Part shown: piece by piece, positions 9,624 to 18,955 of the stretch
Layout: every line of letters starts with the position of its first letter
Numbering within the stretch: the stretch's first letter is position 1
Assembly: GCA_030427905.1 (NCBI GenBank)
Contig: JAUICL010000006.1
Coordinates: forward strand, 1 to 64,000
Source: Bacteroidia bacterium
GTDB lineage: Bacteria > Bacteroidota > Bacteroidia > Flavobacteriales_D > Cryomorphaceae
Length of the DNA stretch: 64,000 nt
Direction of reading: 5' to 3'
The notes under the pieces: model-generated
The model's input: only the letters and a program-made list of their open reading frames with translations
What the model was told of the DNA's origin: nothing
The model's database searches: none
Made by a program: the position numbers and the translations under genes

Positions 9624-10336
9624 AAGACCGTCCCGATAAATCGGGATGATCAGTCCTTGTTTGAAGCCGGGATTCCAACTGATTGGCAGTAGTAAAGACG
9701 GATGATTCGGGAGTGTAGGTTGCGCTTTTATACGCTAAGCGGAAAGCGCCTTTGCGAAGTATGGTGATGTGGTAGCAAGGCTCCTAAGGCAGACGCTTTA
9801 ATTGGAGAGAGTAATGGGTTTGGCGCTTTTTTGGAGCGCTTTTTTTGTTGGGAGTGGGTCATAAAGCCTCTTTGGCCTTGGTTTAGATGGTGGTTTTCGT
9901 CGCTTTGGTCATTTTTAGGCATAGCTCCGCCCGGCCAAGGGCTTGGCTATTTCATTTTTGCTTTTCAAATACGTGCTGAGAGCCCTTCCAGCGCGGCGGC
10001 CCGCGTTTGGGTTGTAAGCCATAACCATTCTAAGCCTGGCGTACAACAGCGGATTTCATTCTAAAACGGTTTTCGATCCCTTTTTTAAAGTCTTGAGGGA
10101 ACCGCCCCGAAAGCTTGGATAAAGACTTGCCAAGTTTGAGACTGTTTCACGAAGTGCCATTTCCCATTATAAAGTCCGAGATTATAATTCGGGACGATTC
10201 ACCTTACTAGCCACCCCATCTTTGCATCGTTCATTCAATCAGGAAAGAATAGTCCATTGAATGATGCTTCCTTTTCCTACACAAAACCAAACAATGATAG
10301 GCTAGAGGAATATGTAAAAACCGAAATCTAAAAAAC
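9624..10336. other. Gene-poor segment, possible ORF-less cassette
   Basis: No credible gene. The segment contains a GCGCTTT/AAAGCGC hairpin near 9723, a terminator at 9823, and a GC-rich imperfect palindrome at about 9970-10020. GTACAAC at 10041-10047 could be the partner (6 of 7 complementary) of GTTGCAC at 9617. The frame at 9831-10064 has no signal peptide or known motif and overlaps the terminator, so I do not call it. Confidence 0.4.
9823..9847 (+). terminator. Rho-independent terminator
   Basis: GCGCT (9823-9827) and AGCGC (9835-9839) arms are followed by a run of seven or eight T. Confidence 0.7.
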
Positions 10337-10906
10337 ATGAAAAGAATCTTACTAACCTTGACTTTGTGTGGACTCAGTTTAATTGCTAAATCTCAGAACA
10401 CAAGCGTAGAGAAATCAACTTTCGGAGTACAAACTGGGGTGTTGGGAATCTGGGCTTACAACGAAGCGAAACTATCGAATACCATAGCGCTGCGAACAGA
10501 GGTTGGTTTTGATTTTGGTATATGGGAATCTACGTATTACGATGATTACGATTCTCCATTTCTCCTGACACCAGTCATAGTTGTAGAACCAAGATTCTAT
10601 TACAACATCAAGAAACGCGCGGAGAATTCAAAAAGCACGGATGGGAATAGTGCAAATTTTATTGCATTGAAGGCGGGCTTTCACCCAGATTGGTTTGTCC
10701 TTTTCAACAGTGATGATGCGCCAGTAGTTAGTGATTTCTCAATTATACCCACATGGGGAATTAGAAGAAATTTAGGGAAGCATTTTAATTTTGAAGCGGG
10801 CCTAGGCGCAGGATATAGTTACACCTTTGCTGAACGCGCTGGTTATTCAAAAAACGAGAGTGAGTTCGAATTAAATATGCACCTGCGGATCGGGTATAGA
10901 TTGTAG
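10337..10906 (+). CDS. Outer-membrane beta-barrel-like protein
   Basis: 189 residues: a signal peptide (MKRILLTLTLCGLSLIAKSQ) followed by alternating hydrophobic and polar strands typical of a small 8-stranded barrel, such as ALRTEVGFDFGIW, VEPRFYYNI, FEAGLGAGYSYTF, and a terminal strand LNMHLRIGYRL ending in a hydrophobic residue. It lacks the features of a named family. Likely a structural outer-membrane protein. It lies between the gene-poor segment and a long intergenic repeat; no clear 5' cassette box was found. Confidence 0.7.
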   Translation: MKRILLTLTLCGLSLIAKSQNTSVEKSTFGVQTGVLGIWAYNEAKLSNTIALRTEVGFDFGIWESTYYDDYDSPFLLTPVIVVEPRFYYNIKKRAENSKSTDGNSANFIALKAGFHPDWFVLFNSDDAPVVSDFSIIPTWGIRRNLGKHFNFEAGLGAGYSYTFAERAGYSKNESEFELNMHLRIGYRL

Positions 10907-11100
10907 CATGTTAAACATGAGGCTACTGATTGAACTTGCTGTTTGAATAATCCAGAAATGGGAAAACGAAAATACTATAGCAAAAAAAAAAGTAGCTAAT
11001 CACGCCTAAAGCGTTGACATGCACGACTTGTCTCGAAATTTTGGGAATTTGTCTCAGCTCATCAGGCTCCCAGTTCTGTACCCAAGTAAGAACCATTTCC
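10907..11100. other. Conserved block preceding terminator, copy 2
   Basis: From about 10992 this matches the block seen at 2793, 20070 and 21861 (agctaatcacgcctaaagc, then a cctgcac-like stretch and an inverted cccg/cggg patch). No gene. Confidence 0.5.
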
Positions 11101-11348
11101 AAGCCCGTTTTCGCGGGCTTTTTTAATTAAAACAGGCATCCAATGTTGAAGTGCACTTAGACAGGGTAGAAGCTCTCCTGATTTTTCGCATCTTTGAGAA
11201 GGACCAATACGCGTGGGCGAGCTAGCGGTTTAGGGAAAAGTTATTCGTTAGTAGATGTTTAGAAATAGTGAATTACACGGTAACTAAAGAATACGAATAA
11301 TAACGCGATTACGGTATATCACAGGGAGTGTGATCTTAATAGTTGTAG
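11101..11348 (+). repeat. Long intergenic repeat R1 (terminator, leader, palindrome, box)
   Basis: A ~245-bp element: terminator AAGCCCG...CGGGCTT, the conserved core ggtagaagctctcctgattt, tttttcgcatctttgagaa, gggcgagctagcggttt, a cgttta-like patch, an atcac...gtgtgat inverted repeat and finally GTTGTAG (11342-11348). It is highly similar to 18689-18933 and 20181-20428 and ends just upstream of a gene in all three cases. Confidence 0.8.
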
Positions 11349-11359
11349 CCAATGCGAAA

Positions 11360-12028
11360 ATGACGAAACTGCTAACTATCATATTGACGATAATATCAAT
11401 TACTGTTACTGCCCAATCGACCGACTGTGGGTGTTTTAATGGAATTGGCTCTTCAGAATCTGACAAACCGAGTTTGACCATAAAATTTAGAAATGGAACG
11501 ACACTTTCTGTTTGCGGATATGAACAGGAAAGAATAAGCGAAAGCGAAGTTTTGATTTCAGAGTTCAACGTATTCAATTGCAAAACCGTTGAACAACTTG
11601 TAGAGTATGGAGCCGTTCAAAACTGCATTGTAAAGAAAGACGAACTTGGACTTACAATCACGGAATTAAAATATCTACCCGCAGGTGAAAATTGGAAGTG
11701 GGAACAAGTCAAAATTGGGCTTCAAAAGATTTTTGTCAAAGAAAACCAACTTGTTGTGTTAGATCAAAAACCAGCATTTGAGCAGGTAAAAATTGATGAA
11801 ACAAGGACTAATAGTTTCATAGAACAACTCAGAAAAATCAGAGGAACGGGAAAAATTGACAGTCCCGAAGAAGTTTTGGGGCGACTTGAAATTCTTGCAT
11901 TGAATGACGTCAAAGAAGCCATTGAAATTTTGAACGACTTTGAAAACTATTTTAACTATCAAACTGACGGAGCTATAGCAGAACAATGGAAGGATGCAGT
12001 TGCCTCTGTAAAATGGATAAGAAAATAA
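11360..12028 (+). CDS. Secreted hypothetical protein
   Basis: The start is set at ATG 11360, which opens a signal peptide (MTKLLTIILTIISITVTAQ); product 222 residues. The mature start is Cys-rich (STDCGCFNGIG) and includes VNVF-type beta segments; the C-terminal half is helical with a Trp near the end. No family recognised. The first residues after the signal could suit a small adhesion or inhibitor domain, but nothing proves it. It directly follows repeat R1; CTATAAC at 12074-12080 is a weak (6 of 7) complement of the 5' box GTTGTAG. Confidence 0.75.
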   Translation: MTKLLTIILTIISITVTAQSTDCGCFNGIGSSESDKPSLTIKFRNGTTLSVCGYEQERISESEVLISEFNVFNCKTVEQLVEYGAVQNCIVKKDELGLTITELKYLPAGENWKWEQVKIGLQKIFVKENQLVVLDQKPAFEQVKIDETRTNSFIEQLRKIRGTGKIDSPEEVLGRLEILALNDVKEAIEILNDFENYFNYQTDGAIAEQWKDAVASVKWIRK

Positions 12029-12113
12029 AGAACAATCAGTAAGGATAGAAACGAATCTAGAATCAAGTCCGATCTATAACATTTGAAAAGGATGTATCTT
12101 AACGAACATTAAA

Positions 12114-12263
12114 ATGAGAACTCTGATCGCCATACTTGTGACTGTGGGATTTAGTGGTTGCTTAAACTACGAGAAAGATACGAGCTGTTCCTATCCAGCT
12201 GAATTTTTCGATTTTCTAGAGATGGGATTAAAACTAAACGCTCTACAACAATGTGTTCCATGA
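12114..12263 (+). CDS. Small lipoprotein-like peptide
   Basis: An open frame of 49 residues starting MRTLIAILVTVGFSGC, a textbook lipobox (GFSGC) after a short hydrophobic stretch; the mature part is about 34 residues with two more Cys (TSCSYP and LQQCVP). It could be a complete tiny lipoprotein or the 5' remnant of a larger gene cut off downstream. The signal peptide makes chance unlikely. Confidence 0.5.
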   Translation: MRTLIAILVTVGFSGCLNYEKDTSCSYPAEFFDFLEMGLKLNALQQCVP

Positions 12264-12316
12264 ATAGTCTCACCTGATTAAAAGTGCGATTATATTGTTG
12301 AATATCAGGCGTCATG

Positions 12317-12559
12317 CTATTGTTCCCCCATTAAAAAACCAATGAATTTGCCGTCATACTGCCGCTTTTCTGTATTTTGCTCCAAGATGATCTTTTTAAG
12401 ATAAAAGAAAGCGATGGTTGGTTGAGCTTTTAGTGAATGTCTCCCATTGGATAAATACGCACGGATCAGGCCTCGGCGTGTAAGGCTATTGACCAACAGC
12501 CACAAAAAGGGAAGGGAATTGAAGTATTGTAACCCATTTTCAATGTCTATGAGTCGATG
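12317..12559 (-). pseudogene. Open reading fragment, probably 3' remnant of a gene
   Basis: The frame is open from 12559 down to a stop at 12317, about 80 codons, with protein-like composition (IDIENGLQYFNSLPFLWLL, then NSLTRRGLIRAYLSNGRHSL) but no ATG at its head. It resembles the tail of a longer protein, perhaps a glycosyltransferase or acyltransferase, but I cannot assign it. It marks the junction between the cassette region and the resident kinase gene. Confidence 0.3.
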
Positions 12560-12627
12560 CTAGCTAAGTATTATTCTATGTTTAGCGCCTGGAATACAGG
12601 TAATATCACTTGAGCTTAGTATTTGAA

Positions 12628-15438
12628 ATGGAATCACAGCAACCAAAATATCGAACCTACTTTTTTGTTCTGTTCCAAACCTGGCTGGGAATTATTTTTC
12701 CGATAGCTATTTTCGCTCAGCAGCTCACGAGTGAGATTCAATATTTCTCGAAAGAGAGTGGCTTGACCGATCATCGAATCCTCGCAGTTTTAGAACATTC
12801 TAATGGTTATGTCTGGGTAGGAACGTTCAATGGTTTGAATCGATTTGATGGATATGAATTCGTTCCTATTAATCTACCTAAACGAAAGCAAACGACTAAC
12901 AACACCTTAGACCTATACATCTCTAGATTGTTGGAGTTAGAAAATGGCGATATAGCGGTGATTTATGGAGATGGGAGTGGGACATATAATAAGATTGCGA
13001 TTCTATATGATCCCGAGTCTCAGCAAACGAAAGAAGTCGTAATTGAAGATTTTAATTACTACAGTGGTGTACTAGAAATAAAGGATGAGACATCAGTACA
13101 TTTTGACGTTTCAAAACATGAGACAAATGGCTCAACTACCCTAAAGTATGATCACCATGGAAACTCTATCAGTATCCTTTCAATTGATGGGCAAAGTTAT
13201 GTTCAGCTTAGTTTGACATCGGGTGATACGCTGGATTTGACTAAAACGTATTCATCCCTCATTAATCCTCGAGTTTTTGGGAAGGATTTTTCCAAAATTA
13301 TATACCTGAGTTCTTTGAATGGAATGGTGAAAATAGATATCCATCACTCACCATTTAAATCCTATTTGGATAGTGATCTGGAAGAATGGGGATATGGCCT
13401 AAGTGGACGGGCTGTTGCTGATATTGGTAATGGTGAAATTCTGTTCTCTACTGAGCAGAAAGAATTAGTTCTTCTCAATGCTGCAAAGGATGAATTAAAG
13501 ACAATTACTTTTCGAGATGCTAAAAAAAATAAGGATTCGTTTCCCAGCGGGAGTGCCAATATCCGATCCATCTATCCCCAAAATGACAGCATTGTTTGGT
13601 TGACGTGTTACTATTCGTACGGATTAGTTCGGTTGAATACACAAACAGGCTATGCCAAACCTTTCTTGCTGGAAGAAAAGCATTCTGAAAACAAATTCAT
13701 TTCATCCATTTGTACCCGAGACAATGAGATCTTAATTGTTTGTCACAACAAGAATAATCAGATTCAATTAATTGGATTTGATTTATCCACATTCAAAAAA
13801 AGGAATTACGACTTTGTTCCTAAACTACTCTCTTCTCTCGGAGCTAGAAGCACCTGCCTTCTGGAGTCAAGAAATGGCACAATATGGATTGGAACGACAT
13901 TGGGGCTATTTCGGATTGATCTGCAACAAGAAAAAGTTCTGAATGCCTACGTCGGAAAAGATAACCCGGTTAATGTTGCGTCGGATGCTTTCTCCAAAAA
14001 AGCAATTTTACCTTCAAATAGTGTATTCTCTCTTTTTGAAAATAAAGATGGTGAATTGCTTATTGGTTTAGACAACGGAGGCTTAGTGGTTTTGGATTTG
14101 GAGCGAGAGTCTTTCGAATCATACACATCTTCAAATGGTCTCCCTGAGAATACGGTTTGTAGCATCCTACCCGATCCCAATGGATATTGGCTGGGAACTT
14201 TTAACGGCCTATCATTTTTTAGTAAAAAGGAAGGACACTTCAGAAATTTCTACAAGAATAATGGCTTGCCTCATAATGAATTCAACCGATTTTCATCAGC
14301 AAAGGACTCGAATGGGATTAATTATTTTGGCGGAATGAACGGGTTTGTGAGCTTTGATCCGAAAGAAGTATTGCAGCCTAGCGATTCCGTGAATATACTC
14401 CTGAGTAAAGCTATCTACTTTGATCAAGCCGGAAATCGTTCCGTGACTCAAATAGAAAACTTTGGTTCGATTCCCAAGATTACCATTCCCGCGAGCAATA
14501 GGTCAGCTTCTTTTTATATGTGTATGACTGATTTGGTAGATTCGAAGAACCATCTTTACACTTATAAACTTGAACCAACCGATAGCTGGTTTTCAAGCAC
14601 CGAAAGTCATTGGCAGCCCAATGGACAGAATCGCAAAATTCAATTCGACTACTTACCTTCAGGAAGCTATAGGCTTTTAGTTAAAGGAACTTCCGCCCAA
14701 GGAATAGCGACCGATAACCTTGTTATAAACTTGGTAGTGAAAGAGTTTTTCTATAAAACCTGGTGGTTCATATCATTATGCTTTTTGACCTTACTAGGAG
14801 TCGGATATGCCTTTTATAGAAACAGGCTAGCTCACGTCATTAAAATGGAACGCTTAAGAGTGCGTTTAAGTAGTGATTTGCACGATGATGTTGGAAGTTT
14901 ACTCTCGGGGGTTGCTTACCAGATGGAGCTCTTGGAATATACTGTAGATGACAGGCATAAATCCCTTGTTCAGAAAATTGCAAGTTCGAGCAGAAGAGCA
15001 ATGTCTCAAATGCGCGATGTTGTTTGGGCGATTGACTCCAGAAATGGAACTTGTCAAAATTTGGTCGACCGGATGAAAGAATTTGCTGAAGAACAGCTCG
15101 ATCCTTTGAATATTCAGCATTCGTTTCGAATAAGTGCTTTGCCTCTAAAAAAGCAACTTCCGGCAGAAGTTCGTCATTCTATGTTACACATCTTCAAAGA
15201 GTTTATTTCTAATACGATCAAGCACAGCGGAGCATCTAAGGTAGATGTTGAACTATTTGAGCGAGACGGTCATTTAGTCATGCTTTTACATGACGATGGA
15301 AAAGGTAGAGACCAGGCAAAAATGAGTACAGGACAAGGTTTAGAGAATATGCAAATGCGAGCCGATAAGATCAATGCTAATCTAACCTTTTTGACTAAGG
15401 ACGGATTTGGCATTCGGCTATCAGTACCTGGGTTTTAA
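12628..15438 (+). CDS. Sensor histidine kinase with periplasmic two-component propeller
   Basis: The start is placed at ATG 12628 (a TTG six codons earlier is possible), giving a signal peptide ending IFAQQ and a ~936-residue protein. The periplasmic part has ligand_gated-type propeller blades (NGYVWVGTFNGLNRFDGYEF, NGTIWIGTTLGLFRI, GYWLGTFNGLSFF), then a Y_Y_Y domain (SHLYTYKLEP region through SYRLLVKGTS). A single transmembrane helix (WWFISLCFLTLLGVGYAFY) leads to a HisKA_3 dimerisation domain with the phospho-acceptor His in SSDLHDDVGSLLSG and a HATPase_c domain with N box (KEFISNTIKHSG), G1 (HDDGKGRD) and G2 (GQGLENM) motifs. Unlike the hybrid kinases of this group it has no receiver domain; the LuxR-type regulator 69 bp downstream is its evident partner. 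Confidence 0.93.
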   Translation: MESQQPKYRTYFFVLFQTWLGIIFPIAIFAQQLTSEIQYFSKESGLTDHRILAVLEHSNGYVWVGTFNGLNRFDGYEFVPINLPKRKQTTNNTLDLYISRLLELENGDIAVIYGDGSGTYNKIAILYDPESQQTKEVVIEDFNYYSGVLEIKDETSVHFDVSKHETNGSTTLKYDHHGNSISILSIDGQSYVQLSLTSGDTLDLTKTYSSLINPRVFGKDFSKIIYLSSLNGMVKIDIHHSPFKSYLDSDLEEWGYGLSGRAVADIGNGEILFSTEQKELVLLNAAKDELKTITFRDAKKNKDSFPSGSANIRSIYPQNDSIVWLTCYYSYGLVRLNTQTGYAKPFLLEEKHSENKFISSICTRDNEILIVCHNKNNQIQLIGFDLSTFKKRNYDFVPKLLSSLGARSTCLLESRNGTIWIGTTLGLFRIDLQQEKVLNAYVGKDNPVNVASDAFSKKAILPSNSVFSLFENKDGELLIGLDNGGLVVLDLERESFESYTSSNGLPENTVCSILPDPNGYWLGTFNGLSFFSKKEGHFRNFYKNNGLPHNEFNRFSSAKDSNGINYFGGMNGFVSFDPKEVLQPSDSVNILLSKAIYFDQAGNRSVTQIENFGSIPKITIPASNRSASFYMCMTDLVDSKNHLYTYKLEPTDSWFSSTESHWQPNGQNRKIQFDYLPSGSYRLLVKGTSAQGIATDNLVINLVVKEFFYKTWWFISLCFLTLLGVGYAFYRNRLAHVIKMERLRVRLSSDLHDDVGSLLSGVAYQMELLEYTVDDRHKSLVQKIASSSRRAMSQMRDVVWAIDSRNGTCQNLVDRMKEFAEEQLDPLNIQHSFRISALPLKKQLPAEVRHSMLHIFKEFISNTIKHSGASKVDVELFERDGHLVMLLHDDGKGRDQAKMSTGQGLENMQMRADKINANLTFLTKDGFGIRLSVPGF

Positions 15439-15440
15439 TC

Positions 15441-15486
15441 CCCCATCTTTATGGGGTCTGTAATTACTGAGCATCTCGTAAATTTG
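15441..15486 (+). promoter_or_regulatory. Palindromic operator plus -7 promoter element upstream of response regulator
   Basis: CCCCATCTTTATGGGG (15441-15456) has 6-bp perfect arms. TAAATTTG (15479-15486) fits the Bacteroidota -7 consensus TAnnTTTG. The palindrome centre lies 30.5 bp before the -7 start, with no TTG at -33, as for an activator-dependent promoter. A near-identical unit lies at 16237-16283. Confidence 0.7.
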
Positions 15487-15506
15487 ATGTACCAATAAGT
15501 TTCTAA

Positions 15507-16136
15507 GTGGAGAACATTAAGGTTAGCATTATTGAAGATGAGGAAATGATTCGCAATAGTCTGGTTGGACTGATTGAGGCACAACCCGGTATCGAAATGC
15601 TTAATCAAGCAAATCAGGTAGAAAAATTCCTTAACCTGATAAGCACACAAGACCCTGATATCATTCTCCTAGATATTAGTCTGAAAGGTGGAATGTCTGG
15701 CATTGAAGGTATTCGATTGATCAAAAATAAATATCCCAATGTGGAGATCATCATGCTTACTACTTTTGATGATTCTGATCGAATTTTTAAAGCATTGTGT
15801 GCTGGAGCGTCTGCATACATCACAAAACGGACACCATTCAAAAAAATAGCAGAAGCTATTTACACCGTGCATTGGGGCGGTTCATATATGTCGCCTTCCA
15901 TCGCTCGCAAGGTAGTCGAACATTTTGCCCCTAAAAAAAAGCCGACTGCCGTTTTAACTCCACGCCAACAACAGGTAGCCGAAGGTATCGTGGAAGGATT
16001 AAGCTATAAACTCATTGCTGATAAACTCCTTATCAAAACCGAAACGGTACGCGATCACATCAAAAGCATATACAGGAAGCTGGAAATCAACAGCAGGACT
16101 CAGCTTATCAAGAAAAGTATAGACGGAGAGATTTAA
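15507..16136 (+). CDS. LuxR/NarL-type response regulator
   Basis: 209 residues from a GTG start. The receiver domain (1-125) has the acidic pair IIEDEE, phospho-acceptor Asp in DIILLDISL, the conserved Thr in IIMLTTFDD and Lys in AYITKRTPF. The C-terminal LuxR-type helix-turn-helix starts at LTPRQQQVAEGIVEG and contains the recognition helix TETVRDHIKSIYRKL. It follows the kinase at 12628 with a 69-bp gap and has its own apparent promoter. The matching palindromes before this gene and before 16342 suggest that it activates itself and the downstream secreted protein. Confidence 0.93.
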   Translation: MENIKVSIIEDEEMIRNSLVGLIEAQPGIEMLNQANQVEKFLNLISTQDPDIILLDISLKGGMSGIEGIRLIKNKYPNVEIIMLTTFDDSDRIFKALCAGASAYITKRTPFKKIAEAIYTVHWGGSYMSPSIARKVVEHFAPKKKPTAVLTPRQQQVAEGIVEGLSYKLIADKLLIKTETVRDHIKSIYRKLEINSRTQLIKKSIDGEI

Positions 16137-16236
16137 TTCAGACTGGGGTACTTGAATCTCTTTTGGTGAATCTCAGCATACTGCCAACGTGAATACTGAG
16201 TTTTTCTTTTTTACATGGAAGGATGCCGGACTTATG

Positions 16237-16283
16237 CCCCCCTTTTATGGGGTGTTTCTGCCTCCCCGTTCCACCTACTTTTG
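16237..16283 (+). promoter_or_regulatory. Second palindromic operator plus -7 element, before secreted protein gene
   Basis: CCCCCCTTTTATGGGG (16237-16252) agrees with the 15441 palindrome at 13 of 16 positions. TACTTTTG (16276-16283) is a perfect TAnnTTTG match. The centre-to-(-7) distance is 31.5 bp, versus 30.5 at the first site. Again there is no -33 TTG. Confidence 0.7.
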
Positions 16284-16341
16284 AAAGCGCGATTAAGTCT
16301 CAAAGCAATACAAATTAGTCAAACTTTCAAAAATGCCGAAT

Positions 16342-18603
16342 ATGAAAAAGATTTTTACCCTTATCGGACTAAGCTTATTTGTGGCATCAACGCTTTCTGG
16401 CCAAGCCATTTATTCTTTTACTTTCCCTACGCCAAATTCCAATGCGAATGAATTAGAACCTATCAGTATAGAAGTAGAGATTGAAAATTCTATTACAGAG
16501 GCATGCGGCCAAAGTCTATTTGGCGTTAACGAAGGCGTCATCTCCCCTGCCACTTTTGAGTGGTTAGAGAATGTGCCTTGGACTTGGTATAAGTCTTCTG
16601 AAAACCAAACGACCACAGTAAATATTACATTTACTTTTGAAGAGGGGCTCAACGAAATTTTTGAGGAAAACCATGTAGTAAATCTCGCTGATCAAGTTCG
16701 GATTGAATATCTGGACATGAACGAATTAATCAATCTGTATGGTGTGTTTGATGGGTTTGGTTTTGTAGGGGGCGAATTTATAGCATCATTTGAACTAACC
16801 ACTTTCTCACCTAACATCTATCTTCCATTCAGCGATTTGCTAAAAATCACGTTCTATGAACCTGATCAATTCGGCGACCCCGCTGATGTGGCCTATCAGT
16901 TGGCTGCCAGAATAATCGTGGAAGGCAAGGAGCTACACAGTGACCCCGCTTGGACCACCCAAGCCCCGGCAACACCTCAGTTAATTTTGAGAGATCCTCC
17001 CGGCGATGGGAGTTATAGTTTTTTGGAAGCGGCCACCGAGAGCTGTTATGGCTATGGCATGAGTGTTTCGACCGACAACTCCTTAGATATATGGGCATCT
17101 GCAAAGGTTGGGGTAAGTGGTTCAGCCGGGTTTCTGTATGAATCGGATTATGAAGCGTACGCGGAATTCTCCGGGGGGGTGTCAATGGGTATTCAGGAAA
17201 CTGCTGCTGAGGAGTTTGAAATGTGCTTCACTACAACTGATCGCTTTGAAACAGATGCAGACAATCCATTTTTGACCGGGTCTAAAGGAGATGTGTTTTT
17301 AGGTTCAGCCATAACGTATGCTTACGGTATTTTTGAATCCATTCACATGCAGAATTGTGAGCCGATATACAAAAAGCAATTAATGCTTTCTCCCATTGAA
17401 ACCAATTCTACATTTCTGTATACGGAAGATCATATCCTCAATACAGTGATTCCGGATCTTCAGGACAATATCAGCAATCTTGATCCCAGTAGCTTGGCTT
17501 ACCAAACAGCCGTGGATCAGTTAGAAATGTGGGAGCAAGTTATCGCGTTGAACAATGATATAAAAGCTAATGCCCCCACGTCAACTCAAAAAAACTTTAG
17601 TGGAGGAACTTCTCAGGAGTATACGGAATCCGTTTCCACCACTCAAGTTAAAACCTTAGAAACCAATTTGTACATTGATGCATTCGTAGCCGCGGAAGTA
17701 GGTGTGGAAGTGAGCGGTACCGGAGCTGCCGGAGGTGCCAAGATTCGAAGTAGATCTGAAGTTGGCAGCTCGAGTACGGCGAGCAATAGCAATACAAATG
17801 CCATTGGATACAAACTGACCGACGATGACGCTGGCGATCAATTTAGTGTGAATATTCTGAGAGATGAAGTATATGGAACACCGATTTTTGAATTGGAAGA
17901 AATCAGCTCAGAAACCAGTTGTCCTTATGAAGGGGGATACCAAATCGATCAACCCTACCTTGAATTTAGTGACAATTCACAAACCTATACCTTGTCTGAT
18001 ATTCCAGTAGGTTCGGATGGTATTCTTTCCGTGAATATTTGCAACGAGAGCGATTATGGACGCACCTATAATTTAAAGGTAAATGCTGCAACCAATACAT
18101 CCGGTGCTGTCATAGAAGCTTTTGGTGAAAACATTTCCGCGACGGATGATGGTTTTGTATTAGCCGTACCCGCTAATGATTGTCTTAACAATGCGATAAT
18201 TACCATTAGTCAGACAAATGTAAATGTTCTTGATTACGAAAATATTGAGTTGTTTCTGTATACACCATGTCAGCCAGTTACAGCTCCCATACTTTCAAGC
18301 GTTTTTTTTAATGCTCATTTTGTAGATACTTCTACTTCAATTACCGAATTGGATGAAAATGCTTCGACTTTAGTCGTTAGCCCAAATCCAAATAATGGAC
18401 ACTTTCGCATTCAACTAGACGGAGATCATGGTGAAGGGCAAATTTCCCTTTCAGATTTGGCTGGGAGAAAAGTTTATCAAAAAGAGATCTACCCGGGCGA
18501 TAGTTTAATTGAAGTAAATCTATCAAGGGTGTCCGGTGGAATCTATGTTCTAACTTTTGAAAATGACGAGCAAAGAATTGTTCAAAAAGTCATGATAGAC
18601 TAG
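16342..18603 (+). CDS. Large secreted T9SS type A protein, likely target of the adjacent two-component system
   Basis: The start is chosen at ATG 16342 (MKKIFTLIGLSLFVASTLSGQ signal) rather than 16333; 753 residues. No catalytic domain recognised. The body is acidic with long beta-rich stretches and a central Gly/Ser/Ala-rich part (VGVEVSGTGAAGGAKIRSRS) resembling a repetitive adhesin or shell-type structure, possibly amphipathic strands. The last ~75 residues form a T9SS sorting domain (VSPNPNNGHFRIQL, GRKVYQKE, GGIYVLTFENDEQRIVQKV). A palindrome/-7 promoter matching that of the response regulator gene sits 60-105 bp upstream, so it is probably the output of the 12628-16136 system. Confidence 0.85.
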   Translation: MKKIFTLIGLSLFVASTLSGQAIYSFTFPTPNSNANELEPISIEVEIENSITEACGQSLFGVNEGVISPATFEWLENVPWTWYKSSENQTTTVNITFTFEEGLNEIFEENHVVNLADQVRIEYLDMNELINLYGVFDGFGFVGGEFIASFELTTFSPNIYLPFSDLLKITFYEPDQFGDPADVAYQLAARIIVEGKELHSDPAWTTQAPATPQLILRDPPGDGSYSFLEAATESCYGYGMSVSTDNSLDIWASAKVGVSGSAGFLYESDYEAYAEFSGGVSMGIQETAAEEFEMCFTTTDRFETDADNPFLTGSKGDVFLGSAITYAYGIFESIHMQNCEPIYKKQLMLSPIETNSTFLYTEDHILNTVIPDLQDNISNLDPSSLAYQTAVDQLEMWEQVIALNNDIKANAPTSTQKNFSGGTSQEYTESVSTTQVKTLETNLYIDAFVAAEVGVEVSGTGAAGGAKIRSRSEVGSSSTASNSNTNAIGYKLTDDDAGDQFSVNILRDEVYGTPIFELEEISSETSCPYEGGYQIDQPYLEFSDNSQTYTLSDIPVGSDGILSVNICNESDYGRTYNLKVNAATNTSGAVIEAFGENISATDDGFVLAVPANDCLNNAIITISQTNVNVLDYENIELFLYTPCQPVTAPILSSVFFNAHFVDTSTSITELDENASTLVVSPNPNNGHFRIQLDGDHGEGQISLSDLAGRKVYQKEIYPGDSLIEVNLSRVSGGIYVLTFENDEQRIVQKVMID

Positions 18604-18688
18604 TCGTATTTAAAATCGACTAAAAACACATTGTCCAACACAGCTGACCTGCCCAACCCGGTTCAGTACTCAAAAAAGCACCAGTTTC
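18604..18688. other. Spacer before repeat R2
   Basis: Short spacer; the acagctgacctgcccaacc stretch is a faint relative of the agctgatcacgcc...cctgcac block at other gene ends. Confidence 0.35.
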
Positions 18689-18933
18689 AAGCCCGTTTTA
18701 GCGGGCTTTTTTAATTAAAACAGGCATCCAATGTTGAAGTGCACTCAGACAGGGTAGAAGCTCTCCTGATTTTTCGCATCTTTGAGAAAGACGGATACGT
18801 GTGGGCGAGCTAGCGGTTTTGGGAAAGGTTATTCGTTTGTATGTGTTTTAACAGTTAACTATCAGTTCAAAAGGAAACCAAAAAGTAGAATTATAGTGAG
18901 ATATCACTCAGGGTGTGATAAAACGCGTTGTCA
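18689..18933 (+). repeat. Long intergenic repeat R2
   Basis: The second copy of the ~245-bp element: terminator AAGCCCG...CGGGCTT, then nearly identical sequence to R1 for the first ~150 bp, a diverged cgttta-like part, the palindrome atatcactcagggtgtgat and box GTTGTCA (18927-18933). The first half is the best conserved part. Confidence 0.8.
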
Positions 18934-18955
18934 GTCATTATTAATAAGGTGAAAT

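Noticed and set aside
9831-10064. Open frame of 77 codons, Trp-rich
   Set aside because: Overlaps a terminator and a GC-rich palindrome; composition unlike any protein.
16847-17185. Minus-strand frame of 112 codons
   Set aside because: Shadow of the T9SS gene at 16342; Pro/His/Arg-rich nonsense composition.
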